Positions 18,711-28,217 of a DNA stretch of 64,000 nt are shown here, in pieces. The position numbers were made by a program, and so were the translations under genes. The notes under the pieces are model-generated. The model was given only the letters and a program-made list of their open reading frames with translations. It was not told the origin of the DNA and did not search any database. Every line of letters starts with the position of its first letter. The stretch's first letter is position 1. Origin of the DNA: Nitritalea halalkaliphila LW7 (GTDB lineage Bacteria > Bacteroidota > Bacteroidia > Cytophagales > Cyclobacteriaceae); NCBI RefSeq assembly GCF_000265075.1, contig NZ_AJYA01000019.1:15-64014 (forward strand), written 5' to 3'.

Positions 18711-18975
18711 TTACATTTTCTCACCGAAGAACACAAACTTCTTTTTCCTATTTTTCGCATTACGATACCAAAGGTAGCCTAAGACTGCCAGCGATGAGAT
18801 AGGGCATCGAGAACAGGTAAAGAATTCCCGCATTAAGACCAGCACCTACAGAAGTATCTCCATTGGATACATTATTCTCCACTGTAGCGCGACACATGGC
18901 GCACTGCGCAAAACTCTGCACGTGAAAGAGAAGCGTTACCAGAAGGGTGATGCTGAGAGCAATAATCTTTTTCAT
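18711..18975 (-). CDS. Small membrane protein with exported CxxC motif, last gene of the cox operon (one frameshift)
   Basis: About 87 residues. A signal peptide (1-23, ending SFAQ) is followed at once by CAMCRATVENN, then a soluble stretch with GAGLNAGILYLFSMPYLIAG that forms a membrane helix, and a basic tail reached after a one-base break near 18785 (VLGYLWYRNAKNRKKK). Similar short proteins seem to accompany cytochrome oxidase operons in Bacteroidota, but I know of no assigned function. A thiol pair at the outer face beside SCO1 and DUF420 suggests copper or thiol handling; this is inference. Confidence 0.7.
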
Positions 18976-19010
18976 ACCTAAATAAGTGTTTTTTGGCGGG
19001 TTAAGTTCCC

Positions 19011-19565
19011 TTAATGCATGTAATAAGGCTTATCATCAGATAGACCACTACGCCACTTACTGTCACATAAAGCCAGATGGGATAAGCGAAGCGAACGACT
19101 TTTTTTATGCTTCGCTCGTTGATCTGTGTATCCATAATAATAGGCAAACAAGATCGGGAATAGTGCTACGGCTGCTAAGATGATATGCGAAATGAGAATA
19201 AAGAAATACACCGTGCGGATGGTTCCTTCTCCACCGAAGGAAGTACTTTCTGCTGATGCATGGTAGATCACGTAGGAGACCAAGAAAATAGCTCCCAGGC
19301 CGAAAGCGGTACTCATGGCCGTTCGGTGCATACTGATGTTATTCTGCTTGATAAATACGAGCCCTGCAATAAGTGCGATGGTCGCTGCCGAGTTAATCAC
19401 CGCATTTAGGTGCGGAAGGAAATAAACCCAGTCCGAGGCCACATCTAATTTGGCAGGCATAAACAGAAGGATGGCTACGACGACAGGCACTGCTATCGAA
19501 ATGATGGTAATCCAAAGCCGAATCGTGCTTTCGTTACCAGGACGCATGACATTACTTTTTTCCAT
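19011..19565 (-). CDS. DUF420 membrane protein, oxidase assembly-associated (two compensating frameshifts)
   Basis: About 184 residues with five membrane helices; conserved histidines lie in YFLPHLNAVINS, MHRTAMSTAFGLG, VIYHASAES and HIILA, as in the DUF420 (CtaM/YozB-like) family. YozB-type proteins occur with caa3 oxidase genes and are proposed assembly factors. ATG at 19565 is preferred over 19586 because it gives a compact overlap with the SCO1 end. An extra A in the A7 run near 19095-19101 and a missing C near 19029 shift the last 30 codons; corrected they read KKVVRFAYPIWLYVTVSGVV and end in SPYYMH. Confidence 0.8.
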   Translation of the reverse strand: MEKSNVMRPGNESTIRLWITIISIAVPVVVAILLFMPAKLDVASDWVYFLPHLNAVINSAATIALIAGLVFIKQNNISMHRTAMSTAFGLGAIFLVSYVIYHASAESTSFGGEGTIRTVYFFILISHIILAAVALFPILFAYYYGYTDQRAKHKKSRSLRLSHLALCDSKWRSGLSDDKPYYMH

Positions 19566-20217
19566 GTAATAGAACCTTTGTTTCAAGAATTAAGAGATCG
19601 ACATCTTTACGATTTGTGCCACTATAATAACCACGAATACGTCCCTGATCATCTATGAGCACGAACTTATCTGAATGCACAAATTCCTCGGGGTCGTCCC
19701 CTCCGTCGATGGTGGGCAGGATAAATCCGCAGCGAGCTAAGTCGTAAATAGCCTCTTTATCACCTGTAAGAAAGTGCCATTTATCGGATGCTCTGTGAAA
19801 ATCGGCATACTCACGAAGCACTTCAGGCGTATCATAATCAGGGTCGATACTTATAGAGAAGATTTGAACGCGGTCATCCCCCCGAAATGCATCATCTACA
19901 CGCTCCATTTCTGTGGACATAACGGGACAGATGCTCGGGCAAGAAGTAAAGAAGAAATCAACAATAGTTACTTTGCCCGTCATTTCTTCTCTTCCTAGCG
20001 GTTTTTCACGGTGACTGGTAAGCTCGAAATAGGGAATGGTATGTTGGACACCCTCTTCATAGACACAGTCATGATAGATATTTTCCACACCGTTTTCATA
20101 GAGAAGGGGAATGTCATATTGATTTTCCCCAAAAGCTTTAAGAAAGAGAAAGATCAGAATCGGCACTAATAGAATACAGACCAGAATGAGGCCCTGTAGC
20201 AAACGTAATCCTTTCAT
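19552..20217 (-). CDS. SCO1/SenC copper chaperone for cytochrome oxidase
   Basis: 221 residues. An N-terminal membrane anchor (about 7-27) is followed by a thioredoxin-fold SCO domain with TSCPSICPVM (CxxxC copper ligands) and the third ligand histidine in EEFVHSDKFVLID. SCO proteins deliver copper to the CuA site of subunit II, present in this operon at 25866-26900. The DUF420 gene starts inside its last codons. A hairpin separates it from cox4, so part of the transcript may stop before it. Confidence 0.92.
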   Translation of the reverse strand: MKGLRLLQGLILVCILLVPILIFLFLKAFGENQYDIPLLYENGVENIYHDCVYEEGVQHTIPYFELTSHREKPLGREEMTGKVTIVDFFFTSCPSICPVMSTEMERVDDAFRGDDRVQIFSISIDPDYDTPEVLREYADFHRASDKWHFLTGDKEAIYDLARCGFILPTIDGGDDPEEFVHSDKFVLIDDQGRIRGYYSGTNRKDVDLLILETKVLLHGKK

Positions 20218-20231
20218 AGTAGAGGAATAAC

Positions 20232-20273
20232 AAAAAAGCAGGCGAAAATGTCTATTTCTACCTGCTTTTTTTT
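20232..20273 (-). terminator. Hairpin between cox4 and SCO1
   Basis: AAAAAAGCAGG (20232-20242) pairs with CCTGCTTTTTT (20261 onward), with A/T runs on both sides. On the minus strand it ends in T-rich sequence after cox4 (stop at 20291). It may lower expression of the three assembly genes relative to the structural genes. Confidence 0.65.
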
Positions 20274-20290
20274 GTACGATCGAATAGCGA

Positions 20291-20614
20291 TTACCAGCGC
20301 ATTAAGAAGATTTCGGAACCTTCTTTCACTAATGCGATAGCAAGCCATACTAAGAATATCAATGGAACGACGATGGAGTAGAAAAGCGGTTTCGCTTCTT
20401 CACCAAGGTGCATAAAGTCCATCATGATATATTTTGCTTTCCAAATGGTGAGTGCGATAAAGATCAAATATAATAAGATCCCTCGCTCCATGTTAAAAGC
20501 AAATACGAATTCTACAAGAGTAAGTGCTAATAGAATACCAGCTGTCTTCCAAATTTTTACAATCTTAGCTTCATCTCTAGGGATGACGTTAAGTGGTTTA
20601 TTTTCTGTCGCCAT
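20291..20614 (-). CDS. Cytochrome c oxidase subunit IV (caa3/aa3 type)
   Basis: 107 residues from ATG at 20614. There are three membrane helices with the COX4_pro-type pattern: KIWKTAGILLALTLVEFVFAF, LLYLIFIALTIWKAKYIMMDFMHL and the final PLIFLVWLAIALV. The KAKYIMMDFMHLG segment is typical of this subunit. It lies 14 bases after cox3. Confidence 0.85.
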   Translation of the reverse strand: MATENKPLNVIPRDEAKIVKIWKTAGILLALTLVEFVFAFNMERGILLYLIFIALTIWKAKYIMMDFMHLGEEAKPLFYSIVVPLIFLVWLAIALVKEGSEIFLMRW

Positions 20615-20628
20615 AGTCTTAAATTTAA

Positions 20629-21408
20629 TTAGATGAGATAGAAGAAGGTAAACACGAATACCCACACTAGATCTACAAAGTGCCAGTAAAGCCCTATTTT
20701 TTCTACCATTTCATAGTGACCTCTTCTTTCATACACACCTACTGCTGCCTGATAGAAAGCAAGGAATAGAAGTACGACACCGATAGTTACGTGAAAACCG
20801 TGGAATCCAGTGATAAAGAAGAAAAGTTGGGCAAAGGCGGCAGGACCGTATTCATTCACCACTAAGTTGGCACCAAACACTGTGTCAGTGACCACTTTCC
20901 CCATGTTATTCACGTAGGTAATCATACTACCACCATCAGAACCATGGATAAAGTGAGACCACTCCCATGCCTGACAGGCCAAGAAGGTAATACCACCAAG
21001 TAATGTCCAAAGCATCCACTTTACTACATCTTCTCTATCGTTACGGTGACCAGCTTCTACGGCCAATACCATAGTAACGGAGCTTGCGATGAGAATAAAC
21101 GTCATTAGACCTACGAAAACTAGTGGTAAATGAACACCATGGAAGAAAGGGAAGGCGTCGAACACCATTTCTGGTACTGGCCAGTATTCGTTGGAACCCA
21201 CGAATACGTCATCTGGACCCGCGTAAGCTGGGAAGCTGACACGAATAGCCACATAAGCTACCAGGAAGGCAGCAAAAGTAAAGATATCGGATAGTAGGAA
21301 AAACCACATCATGAGTTTTCCATAACTTGCCTTCAGCGGTTCATTACCGCCACCCCAGACTCCCCTTTTAGAGCTAACACCTGGGACTGATGTCGAAACA
21401 GTAGCCAT
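20629..21408 (-). CDS. Cytochrome c oxidase subunit III (second copy)
   Basis: 259 residues with seven membrane helices. It has KLMMWFFLLSDIFTFAAFLVAY near the start, the conserved glutamate in CQAWEWSHF, FFFITGFHGFHVTIG and WHFVDLVWVFVFTFFYL at the end, all classic subunit III signatures. Subunit III stabilises the oxygen-reducing core. It directly follows a shorter subunit III paralogue, a tandem seen in Bacteroidota caa3 operons. Confidence 0.93.
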   Translation of the reverse strand: MATVSTSVPGVSSKRGVWGGGNEPLKASYGKLMMWFFLLSDIFTFAAFLVAYVAIRVSFPAYAGPDDVFVGSNEYWPVPEMVFDAFPFFHGVHLPLVFVGLMTFILIASSVTMVLAVEAGHRNDREDVVKWMLWTLLGGITFLACQAWEWSHFIHGSDGGSMITYVNNMGKVVTDTVFGANLVVNEYGPAAFAQLFFFITGFHGFHVTIGVVLLFLAFYQAAVGVYERRGHYEMVEKIGLYWHFVDLVWVFVFTFFYLI

Positions 21409-21423
21409 ATTAGTTAATAATTT

Positions 21424-22005
21424 TTAATGATTCAATAGAAGGAACATAAAGAGGTAAATCCAAAGACCACCAAGAAAATGCCAGTAAGTCACACACATTT
21501 CCATGACAGTCATTTCTTGTGAATGCACTTTATATCGGAATGACGAAATTAATACAAAAATGATAAATATCACACCACTTATCAAATGTATTCCGTGCAA
21601 ACCGGTAAAAACATATAGGAAGGACCCGGAAGGATTCCCTACGAAGAACACATCACGATTGACTAAAGCTACCCAACCGTACCACTGCGCTACAAGAAAC
21701 GCGATGGCAGTTACCACAGTTACGGCCATGCCGAGCTTAAGTTGCACTAGGTTATCCCGTTTTGCAGCTGTATAGGCCCAATGCAATGCCAACGAACTAA
21801 TGATAATAATACCAGTAGAATACCAAAAGAGCGTTGGCAATTCAAACTCAAGCCAATTCCCCTCCGATTGACGTACGATATAAGCACTCGTAAGGGCGGC
21901 AAAAATCATCACCACTGTCACCATAAAAAGCCACAAGGCGAACTTTTTAGGATGCATCGCAATGGGTTGCTCTACTCCTTCCGCATAAGCGAATTTTTCT
22001 TCCAT
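21424..22005 (-). CDS. Cytochrome c oxidase subunit III-like protein (first copy)
   Basis: 193 residues, five membrane helices. PKKFALWLFMVTVVMIFAALTSAYIVRQ at the start, VFTGLHGIHLISGVIF and YWHFLGGLWIYLFMFLLLNH at the end mark the haem-copper oxidase subunit III superfamily. It lacks the first helices of a full subunit III. It starts two bases after the ctaB stop. Confidence 0.9.
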   Translation of the reverse strand: MEEKFAYAEGVEQPIAMHPKKFALWLFMVTVVMIFAALTSAYIVRQSEGNWLEFELPTLFWYSTGIIIISSLALHWAYTAAKRDNLVQLKLGMAVTVVTAIAFLVAQWYGWVALVNRDVFFVGNPSGSFLYVFTGLHGIHLISGVIFIIFVLISSFRYKVHSQEMTVMEMCVTYWHFLGGLWIYLFMFLLLNH

Positions 22006-22006
22006 A

Positions 22007-22909
22007 TTAAACTTTATCTAATAGATATGCAATTTGTACAATGGGCAGATACAGAAAGGACCCAAACATGATACGTAAGGCAGATTTACGTGAACAGTCC
22101 CTCATCAACGAGAAGGTCTGAGCAAGAAATAAAACACCACAAACTGTAGCGACTATACCTGAGTTAATTCCTGTTAATCCGAAATAAGTAGGCAACAGAC
22201 CTAATGGAAGAAGAAATAAGGTATAAATCATGATTTGGATGGCCGTATTTAAATCCTTCTTACCTCCTGAGGGAAGCAGTTTAAAACCTGCTCGCTTATA
22301 ATCTTCGTCACTAACCCAAGCGATAGCCCAGAAATGAGGAAACTGCCAGATAAACTGAATACCGAATAAAATAAGTGCTTCATGCCCAATTACTCCTGTA
22401 GCCGCAGTCCATCCTAAAAGTGGTGGCATAGCACCAGGGATGGCGCCTACGAACACGGCGATAGGCCCTACACGCTTAAGTGGCGTATACGCGAATACAT
22501 AGAGTACCATACTGAGAATCCCTAACCACATCGTTAATGGATTGGTAAAGATCCAAAGCAAATAGATCCCCGTAAAACCCGCGAAGAAGGTAAACAAAAT
22601 CGCTTCATTCAATCCAATAGCATCCGTTGGCAAAGGACGATTTTGAGTCCGCTTCATCAGCTTATCATAGTCCCGTTCCCAGATTTCATTCGCAGCACCT
22701 GAGGCACCACTTATGAGGAAACCACCTAACATAAGTCCTACGAAGGTAGGCCACGAAAAGACTGCCCCTGAATCACCTAAAATATATCCAAAGACTGCAG
22801 AAAAGGTGACCAATAAGGAAAGCCTAAGCTTTAATAGCTCTGCATACGCTTTCAGGCGAGAAGACACAAATTGGGCCCAGTTGTCAAGAATGAAATGAAC
22901 GGTTCTCAT
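22007..22909 (-). CDS. ctaB: Protoheme IX farnesyltransferase (haem O synthase)
   Basis: 300 residues, UbiA-type prenyltransferase with about nine helices. The first aspartate-rich motif is ANEIWERDYDKLMKRTQNRPLP (N-D-x-x-D-x-x-M-x-R-T pattern), and the second is WVSDEDYKRAGFKLLPSG. It adds a farnesyl group to haem B to make haem O, the precursor of the haem A used by the cox1 product. It overlaps ctaA by four bases (ATGA-type coupling). Confidence 0.95.
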   Translation of the reverse strand: MRTVHFILDNWAQFVSSRLKAYAELLKLRLSLLVTFSAVFGYILGDSGAVFSWPTFVGLMLGGFLISGASGAANEIWERDYDKLMKRTQNRPLPTDAIGLNEAILFTFFAGFTGIYLLWIFTNPLTMWLGILSMVLYVFAYTPLKRVGPIAVFVGAIPGAMPPLLGWTAATGVIGHEALILFGIQFIWQFPHFWAIAWVSDEDYKRAGFKLLPSGGKKDLNTAIQIMIYTLFLLPLGLLPTYFGLTGINSGIVATVCGVLFLAQTFSLMRDCSRKSALRIMFGSFLYLPIVQIAYLLDKV

Positions 22910-23982
22910 GAAGGAATACTATCACTTTTAACTTTTTGATTCCCAATAAAAAGGAGCAGCAAAAACTGAATCCCAATTATTAGTGCGCCGAACAACAAGT
23001 GAATCGGCTGGAGAAACGCTGGAATAGCAAAATAAGCCATACCAACACCGGAAAGAATTTCTAATACGATGACTCCAAACAGTAGTTTAGTTAGCCAATA
23101 GATCTTACTCCCTCTTACTGTATACTTATAAATCCAATACATAAGTACTGCATGAATAAGAAGAAGCACAAGAGAATAAGACCGATGTATCAGGAACTCA
23201 ATCCCTAAATTGTTAATCCATTGTCCTCTAAAAAGGTTCCCAAATTCAAAGGCTACATGATCTATAGCCTCACGAACTTGCGTACCTAATACGATCTGAG
23301 GAATCATAAGAATAAAACCAACAAGTAATAACGTATAAACTTTATTGGCATTCCTCATGGTATGTTTAGGAACATAATTCACCTTAAGTGCACGGTAAAA
23401 CACATACAACAAAAGGCAAACAATGATTAATGCCAGTACCATATGTACTGTGATCATCCACGGTAGTAAATTAGTGGATACTACTATGGAACCTATCCAA
23501 GCTTGAAAGAGCAGTAGAATAAGATTAATGAAAGAGAGTATAGGGATCCATTTATCGACGCTGTAAAGCGAAATGGATCGAATAAATACAGCCAGAATAA
23601 GCAAGCCAATAATCGCTCCAATAAGCCGGTTTACATACTCAATCCAGGTTTTGGATGCATTAAACTCCTCTTCAATTAAAATGCTTTTATCGTTTTTTAT
23701 TTCCTCAGCCTTTTTGGCGAACCCTAATCGCTCAAGAGAAGCCACAAAACGATCATTTTTAACGATGCGTTTTTCGAGATATATCTCCTGATAATTAGAT
23801 GGGAGCTGATTCACGCTCGTAGGCGGAACCCAGCTCCCAAAACACTTAGGCCAGTCAGGACATCCCATACCAGAACCGGTACTTCTAACGATGCCCCCAA
23901 CCAAAATGAGGAAATAAACAGCTAACGCGGTTATCAATGATAACCTGCGAAAGCTGTTTAAAGATTTAAGATTTAGCTTCAT
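22906..23982 (-). CDS. ctaA: Haem A synthase (COX15/CtaA)
   Basis: 358 residues, eight helices in two four-helix halves. Seen: GGIVRSTGSGMGCPDWPKCFG near the start (family signature with paired Cys), the long periplasmic loop ending FNASKTWIEYVNRLIGAIIG, HMVLALII, and HRSYSLVLLLIHAVL and LFGALIIGIQFLLLL in the second half. It oxidises haem O to haem A. The ATG lies inside the cox1 coding end (17-base overlap). Confidence 0.95.
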   Translation of the reverse strand: MKLNLKSLNSFRRLSLITALAVYFLILVGGIVRSTGSGMGCPDWPKCFGSWVPPTSVNQLPSNYQEIYLEKRIVKNDRFVASLERLGFAKKAEEIKNDKSILIEEEFNASKTWIEYVNRLIGAIIGLLILAVFIRSISLYSVDKWIPILSFINLILLLFQAWIGSIVVSTNLLPWMITVHMVLALIIVCLLLYVFYRALKVNYVPKHTMRNANKVYTLLLVGFILMIPQIVLGTQVREAIDHVAFEFGNLFRGQWINNLGIEFLIHRSYSLVLLLIHAVLMYWIYKYTVRGSKIYWLTKLLFGVIVLEILSGVGMAYFAIPAFLQPIHLLFGALIIGIQFLLLLFIGNQKVKSDSIPS

Positions 23983-25852
23983 TAGCGACCAATACTTCTT
24001 GTTCCTCTGCCATAATTTCCTTTTCTAATTTCACAAGCTCTTGCTCATGCGGTAAATTAGATTCAGGTGTAGCTGATAAAGGAACAGTCTGCATGATGAA
24101 ATCTTCCTTGGCACCTGGCTTCGAATAGTCGTAAGGCCATCTGTACACCGTAGGAATTTCACCAGGCCAGTTACCATGACCAGGTAATACTGGAGTAGTC
24201 CACTCTAATGTAGTAGATCTCCAAGGATTCTGATTCGCTTTTCTTCCTCTATACATACTGTAGAAGAAGTTAAACAAGAAGATAAACTGAGCTGCAAACG
24301 TGACAATGGCTGCTGCAGATACGAACATGTTCAGATCCTCATACATGTTGGAGAATTCAAAACCTGTCCAGCTATAATATCTTCTTGGGAAACCAGCAAT
24401 ACCGATGTAGTGCATAGGGAAGAACACAAGGTAAACCCCTACGAAAGTCAACCAGAAGTGAATATAACCTAAACGGTTATCCATCATACGACCAAACATT
24501 TTAGGGAACCAGTGGTAAACACCTGCAACAAGACCGAAGAAAGAAGCAGAACCCATTACTAAGTGGAAGTGAGCTACCACGAAATAAGTGTCATGCAGCT
24601 GAATATCGATGGCAGAGTTACCAAGGAAAATACCTGTTAAACCACCAGAGATAAAGAAAGATACAAGACCAATAGAGAATAACATTCCCGGAGTAAAGAT
24701 CAAATTACCTCTCCATAACGTCGTCAGGTAGTTAAACACTTTCACAGCAGATGGAATCGCAATGATAAGTGTCAAGAACATGAATATACTTCCTAAGAAA
24801 GGATTCAAACCAGACACGAACATGTGGTGAGCCCATACTACGAATGATAGAATAGTAATACCCAACATGGAGATAATCATCGCTTTGTATCCGAAGATAG
24901 GCTTACGTGAGTTAGTAGCAATGATCTCAGAAGTGATTCCTAAGGCAGGTAATAATACAATGTATACCTCAGGGTGTCCTAAGAACCAAAACAAGTGCTG
25001 ATAGAGCACAGGACTACCACCTGTGTTAGGTAAAGCTTCTCCCGCAATATAGATATCGGACAAGTAGAAAGATGTACCAAAGCTACGGTCAAACACAAGT
25101 AATAGGGCAGCTGCAAATAGTACAGGGAAAGATAATAAACCAATGATGGCAGTCAAGAAGAAAGCCCAAATGGTTAATGGCAGTCGGCTAAAAGACATTC
25201 CCTTCGTTCTTAAGTTAATTACAGTGGAAATATAGTTGATACCACCAAGTAATGAAGAAGCGATAAAGAACGTCATAGAGATTAGCCAAAGTGTCATCCC
25301 TAATCCTGAACCTGGAATTGCTTGCTCAAGCGCCGAGAGTGGTGGATATACTACCCAACCACCAGCTGCTGGTCCTGTCTCGATGAAGAGAGAAACAAAC
25401 ATGATTGCACCAGCTACAAAGAATAACCAGTAAGAAAGCATGTTCATAAAGCCAGAAGCCATATCTCTGGCACCAATCTGCAACGGAATAAGGAAGTTGG
25501 AGAAAGTGCCAGACAAGCCCGCTGTTAGTACAAAGAATACCATGATTGTACCGTGCATGGTAACCAATGCAAGGTAGAACTCAGGATCTAGCTTACCTGA
25601 CTCGTCAATCCATCCACCGAGTAAAGGCTTCAAGAAGTGTAGCTCTAAATCCGGAAAACCCAGCTGTAGACGGAAGATTACCGAAAGTAAACCACCGATA
25701 ATAGCCCAGAATATACCTGTTATAAGGAATTGCTTCCCGATCATTTTATGATCGTAACTAAAGATATACTTGGAGATAAAACCCTCCTCGTGGTGCTCAT
25801 GATCGTGATCATGTGCATCATGGGAAGCAGTTGATTGCGCTAATGTTGCCAT
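23966..25852 (-). CDS. ctaD: Cytochrome c oxidase subunit I
   Basis: 628 residues, at least 12 helices, the catalytic core with haem a, haem a3 and CuB. Seen: MHGTIMVFFVLTAGL (low-spin haem histidine), GHPEVYIVLLPALG (CuB histidine cross-linked to tyrosine), WAHHMFVSG (CuB His pair) and HDTYFVVAHFHLVMG (haem a3 and haem a ligands). The first 25 residues hold a His/Asp cluster (HDAHDHDHEHHEE) ahead of the first helix. Placed between subunit II and the haem A genes. Confidence 0.97.
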   Translation of the reverse strand: MATLAQSTASHDAHDHDHEHHEEGFISKYIFSYDHKMIGKQFLITGIFWAIIGGLLSVIFRLQLGFPDLELHFLKPLLGGWIDESGKLDPEFYLALVTMHGTIMVFFVLTAGLSGTFSNFLIPLQIGARDMASGFMNMLSYWLFFVAGAIMFVSLFIETGPAAGGWVVYPPLSALEQAIPGSGLGMTLWLISMTFFIASSLLGGINYISTVINLRTKGMSFSRLPLTIWAFFLTAIIGLLSFPVLFAAALLLVFDRSFGTSFYLSDIYIAGEALPNTGGSPVLYQHLFWFLGHPEVYIVLLPALGITSEIIATNSRKPIFGYKAMIISMLGITILSFVVWAHHMFVSGLNPFLGSIFMFLTLIIAIPSAVKVFNYLTTLWRGNLIFTPGMLFSIGLVSFFISGGLTGIFLGNSAIDIQLHDTYFVVAHFHLVMGSASFFGLVAGVYHWFPKMFGRMMDNRLGYIHFWLTFVGVYLVFFPMHYIGIAGFPRRYYSWTGFEFSNMYEDLNMFVSAAAIVTFAAQFIFLFNFFYSMYRGRKANQNPWRSTTLEWTTPVLPGHGNWPGEIPTVYRWPYDYSKPGAKEDFIMQTVPLSATPESNLPHEQELVKLEKEIMAEEQEVLVANEAKS

Positions 25853-25865
25853 GTGATATTAAGTT

Positions 25866-26900
25866 TTACTTGTGTTCTGAAATTGTAATTTCTGCCAACT
25901 CCTTAAGATCAGGAGTTAAGTTTTCAACAAGTGAGGGATTGTTTACAATATAGGGCTTCTGCTCTGCCATCCATTTTCTATACTCAGCTGGCTCAACAAC
26001 CTCAATCACTCTTCTCATTGCATTATGCCCTCTACCGCAGATTTCAGTACAGGCAATTTCATATACGAATTCATCATTTCCAAGTTCCTGACGCATTTCA
26101 GCTGTTGTCTTGGTTGGGACAAACCAAAAGCGAGTAGGCATTCCAGGAACCGCATCCATTTTTAAGCGCATATGAGGCGCAAAAACGGAATGTAATACAT
26201 CTCTAGATCGAATTTTAAATTCTACAGGCTCACCTTTAGGGATTACAACTACTGGAGAAGTAAAATCGTCTAAAGCATTTTTGTCCGTAAAATCGATACC
26301 AGAAGCATTTGTACCAGAAGTCAATCTGTAATCGTGCGATCCTAAAACGCCATCCATACCTGGGTAGCGAACTTCCCAACCAAACTGATATCCCATCAAT
26401 TCCACTTGGTGCGACTTTTCAGGCGCAGGAGCCGTAATATCCGACCAAGTTTGATAACCACCGATAACGAGCACGGTTAAAACGATAGCAGGTACAACAG
26501 TCCAAATGACCTCCAGTTTATTGTTATCTGGGTAGAAAGAAGCAGTACGCTTCTCATCATAACGATATTTATAAGGGAATATGAAAAGCAGAATATGTGT
26601 AATGATGAAGATAAAACCTGTAACGGCCATCGTCACCCAAAACAACTTATCTGTCTCTATACCATGCTCAGAAGCTACTGGCAGCGTATAATTATCAAAT
26701 TCTTTTACAGAATACCATACCATGAGTCCCCCGAATAAAACGAGGAAAACAATAAATAGAAAGGCATTGACACTGTTACTGCTACTTGCAATCTTCTTAT
26801 CAGAACCCTTCACCACAGAAACAAGTGTTTGAATGCGGTAGACCATCCAAATTAAGGACAGTAACAACACAACACCTACAGCAATAAGAAATCCGTACAT
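25866..26900 (-). CDS. ctaC: Cytochrome c oxidase subunit II (CuA)
   Basis: 344 residues. An extra N-terminal helix at 4-24 precedes the usual two (about 48-66 and 88-108). The cupredoxin domain carries the CuA ligands: DVLHSVFAPHMR and CTEICGRGHNAMRR (C-x3-C-x3-H-x2-M). No cytochrome c domain is fused, so electrons must come from a separate cytochrome, most likely ActE or ActA of the neighbouring complex. 23 bases separate it from the corrected actF end. Confidence 0.95.
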   Translation of the reverse strand: MYGFLIAVGVVLLLSLIWMVYRIQTLVSVVKGSDKKIASSSNSVNAFLFIVFLVLFGGLMVWYSVKEFDNYTLPVASEHGIETDKLFWVTMAVTGFIFIITHILLFIFPYKYRYDEKRTASFYPDNNKLEVIWTVVPAIVLTVLVIGGYQTWSDITAPAPEKSHQVELMGYQFGWEVRYPGMDGVLGSHDYRLTSGTNASGIDFTDKNALDDFTSPVVVIPKGEPVEFKIRSRDVLHSVFAPHMRLKMDAVPGMPTRFWFVPTKTTAEMRQELGNDEFVYEIACTEICGRGHNAMRRVIEVVEPAEYRKWMAEQKPYIVNNPSLVENLTPDLKELAEITISEHK

Positions 26901-26923
26901 AGTATTAAATTTTTCGGACTAGT

Positions 26924-28215
26924 TTAAATATGATGCTGAAGACTTTCTTCAAGCATCGGATGATTTTTAGGTACTAAGTTGCCTTTCGATAAACCTGTCA
27001 AAACAACAATAGCAACAACAGAACCGTATGCTAAGAATAGACCAATTTCAATTAGACTAATCCACCGTGCTCTCTAAGCGTACCTGGCTGAACCATTAGT
27101 GTGTAGTCAATATAGTGACCAACGATGATTAAAACAGATACTACTTTTAAGAATACACCATGTCTTTTAGCATCTCTTGTCATTAAAACAAGGAATGGTA
27201 AAATAAAGTTTAGTCCTAGATTTACAAAAACCAACGGCCCATATAGCTCGCTCTGCAGTCTCTCTACAAAGTAAACAGACTCCTCAGGAATGTTCGCATA
27301 GTAGATCAAAAGGAACTGGGAGAACCAGATATATGTCCAGAAGATAGAGAATGCAAACATGAATTTACCTAGGTCATGAATATGGTTAGAATTCACCATT
27401 TCAAGATAGCCTTTGTCTTTCAAGAACAAAGTGATTAAAGTCACGGCTGAGAGACCTGCTACAAACCAAGAGGCAAACATATACCATCCGAACATAGTAG
27501 AGAACCAGTGCGTGTCAATAGACATAATCCAATCCCAGGCTGCAACAGAAGAAGATACAGCGAAGAAAACAAGGAAAATAGCAGAGACAGTTCTCGTTCT
27601 TCTCCAGTAACTATCCGACTTTTCTAAGTCTTCAGCATACGAAAGCTGCTTCAATTTATTAAAGAAAAGCGCCCAAGCAGCAAAGAATACAACCATTCTT
27701 ACGATAAAGAAGATCGGGAAAGAACCCTTTGCCATAGGCCAAAAGAAAAATCCACCCTTACCATCAATGATTCTGTCATATTGAGGATCATTCACATCGT
27801 ACAAGTAACTGTGCGTCCAGTGAAAGATATCATGTCCTACGATAAAGTAACTAACGATGGTAATCACTGCTGCGTATGGTAACCAGTTACCAAAAGATAA
27901 AGGAATTCTAAGAATTGGCGCAGACCAACCCGCTTGAGCAGCGTACTGTAAGGCGAAGAAAAAGACGCCAATAACAGCTATACCGGCAAAATAAATATTA
28001 TTCACCCATATAGCAGCGAACAATCGATGATACCAATGGTAGGCATGGTCACCGGCTTCAGCAACCTCTTCATGTCCACCAGCCATCATTTCAATTACAA
28101 TCCCTGCGACAAGAAGAATGGCACCAAGCACCAAAACTTTCATTATCGGCTTCTTAAAGGTCCCAGCAAAATCAAATTTCTGATCCCAGTTTATATCGAT
28201 TACCTGCTTACCCAT
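26924..28215 (-). CDS. actF: Alternative complex III subunit ActF (one frameshift)
   Basis: About 430 residues, ten helices, NrfD/ActC-related quinol-binding membrane subunit. Seen: GHEEVAEAGDHAYHWYHRLFAAIWVNN, FFWTYIWFSQFLLIYYANIPEE and DYTLMVQPGTLREH. The frame closes early at 27052; one missing base near 27058 restores SLIEIGLFLAYGS and a tail ending in HPMLEESLQHHI, the expected C-terminus. It works with ActC in oxidation of menaquinol. Confidence 0.92.
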
Positions 28216-28217
28216 GA

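Noticed and set aside
25782-25830. Repeated CAT/GAT triplets looking like a short tandem repeat or palindromic operator
   Set aside because: They encode the His/Asp-rich N-terminus of cox1 and are explained by coding.
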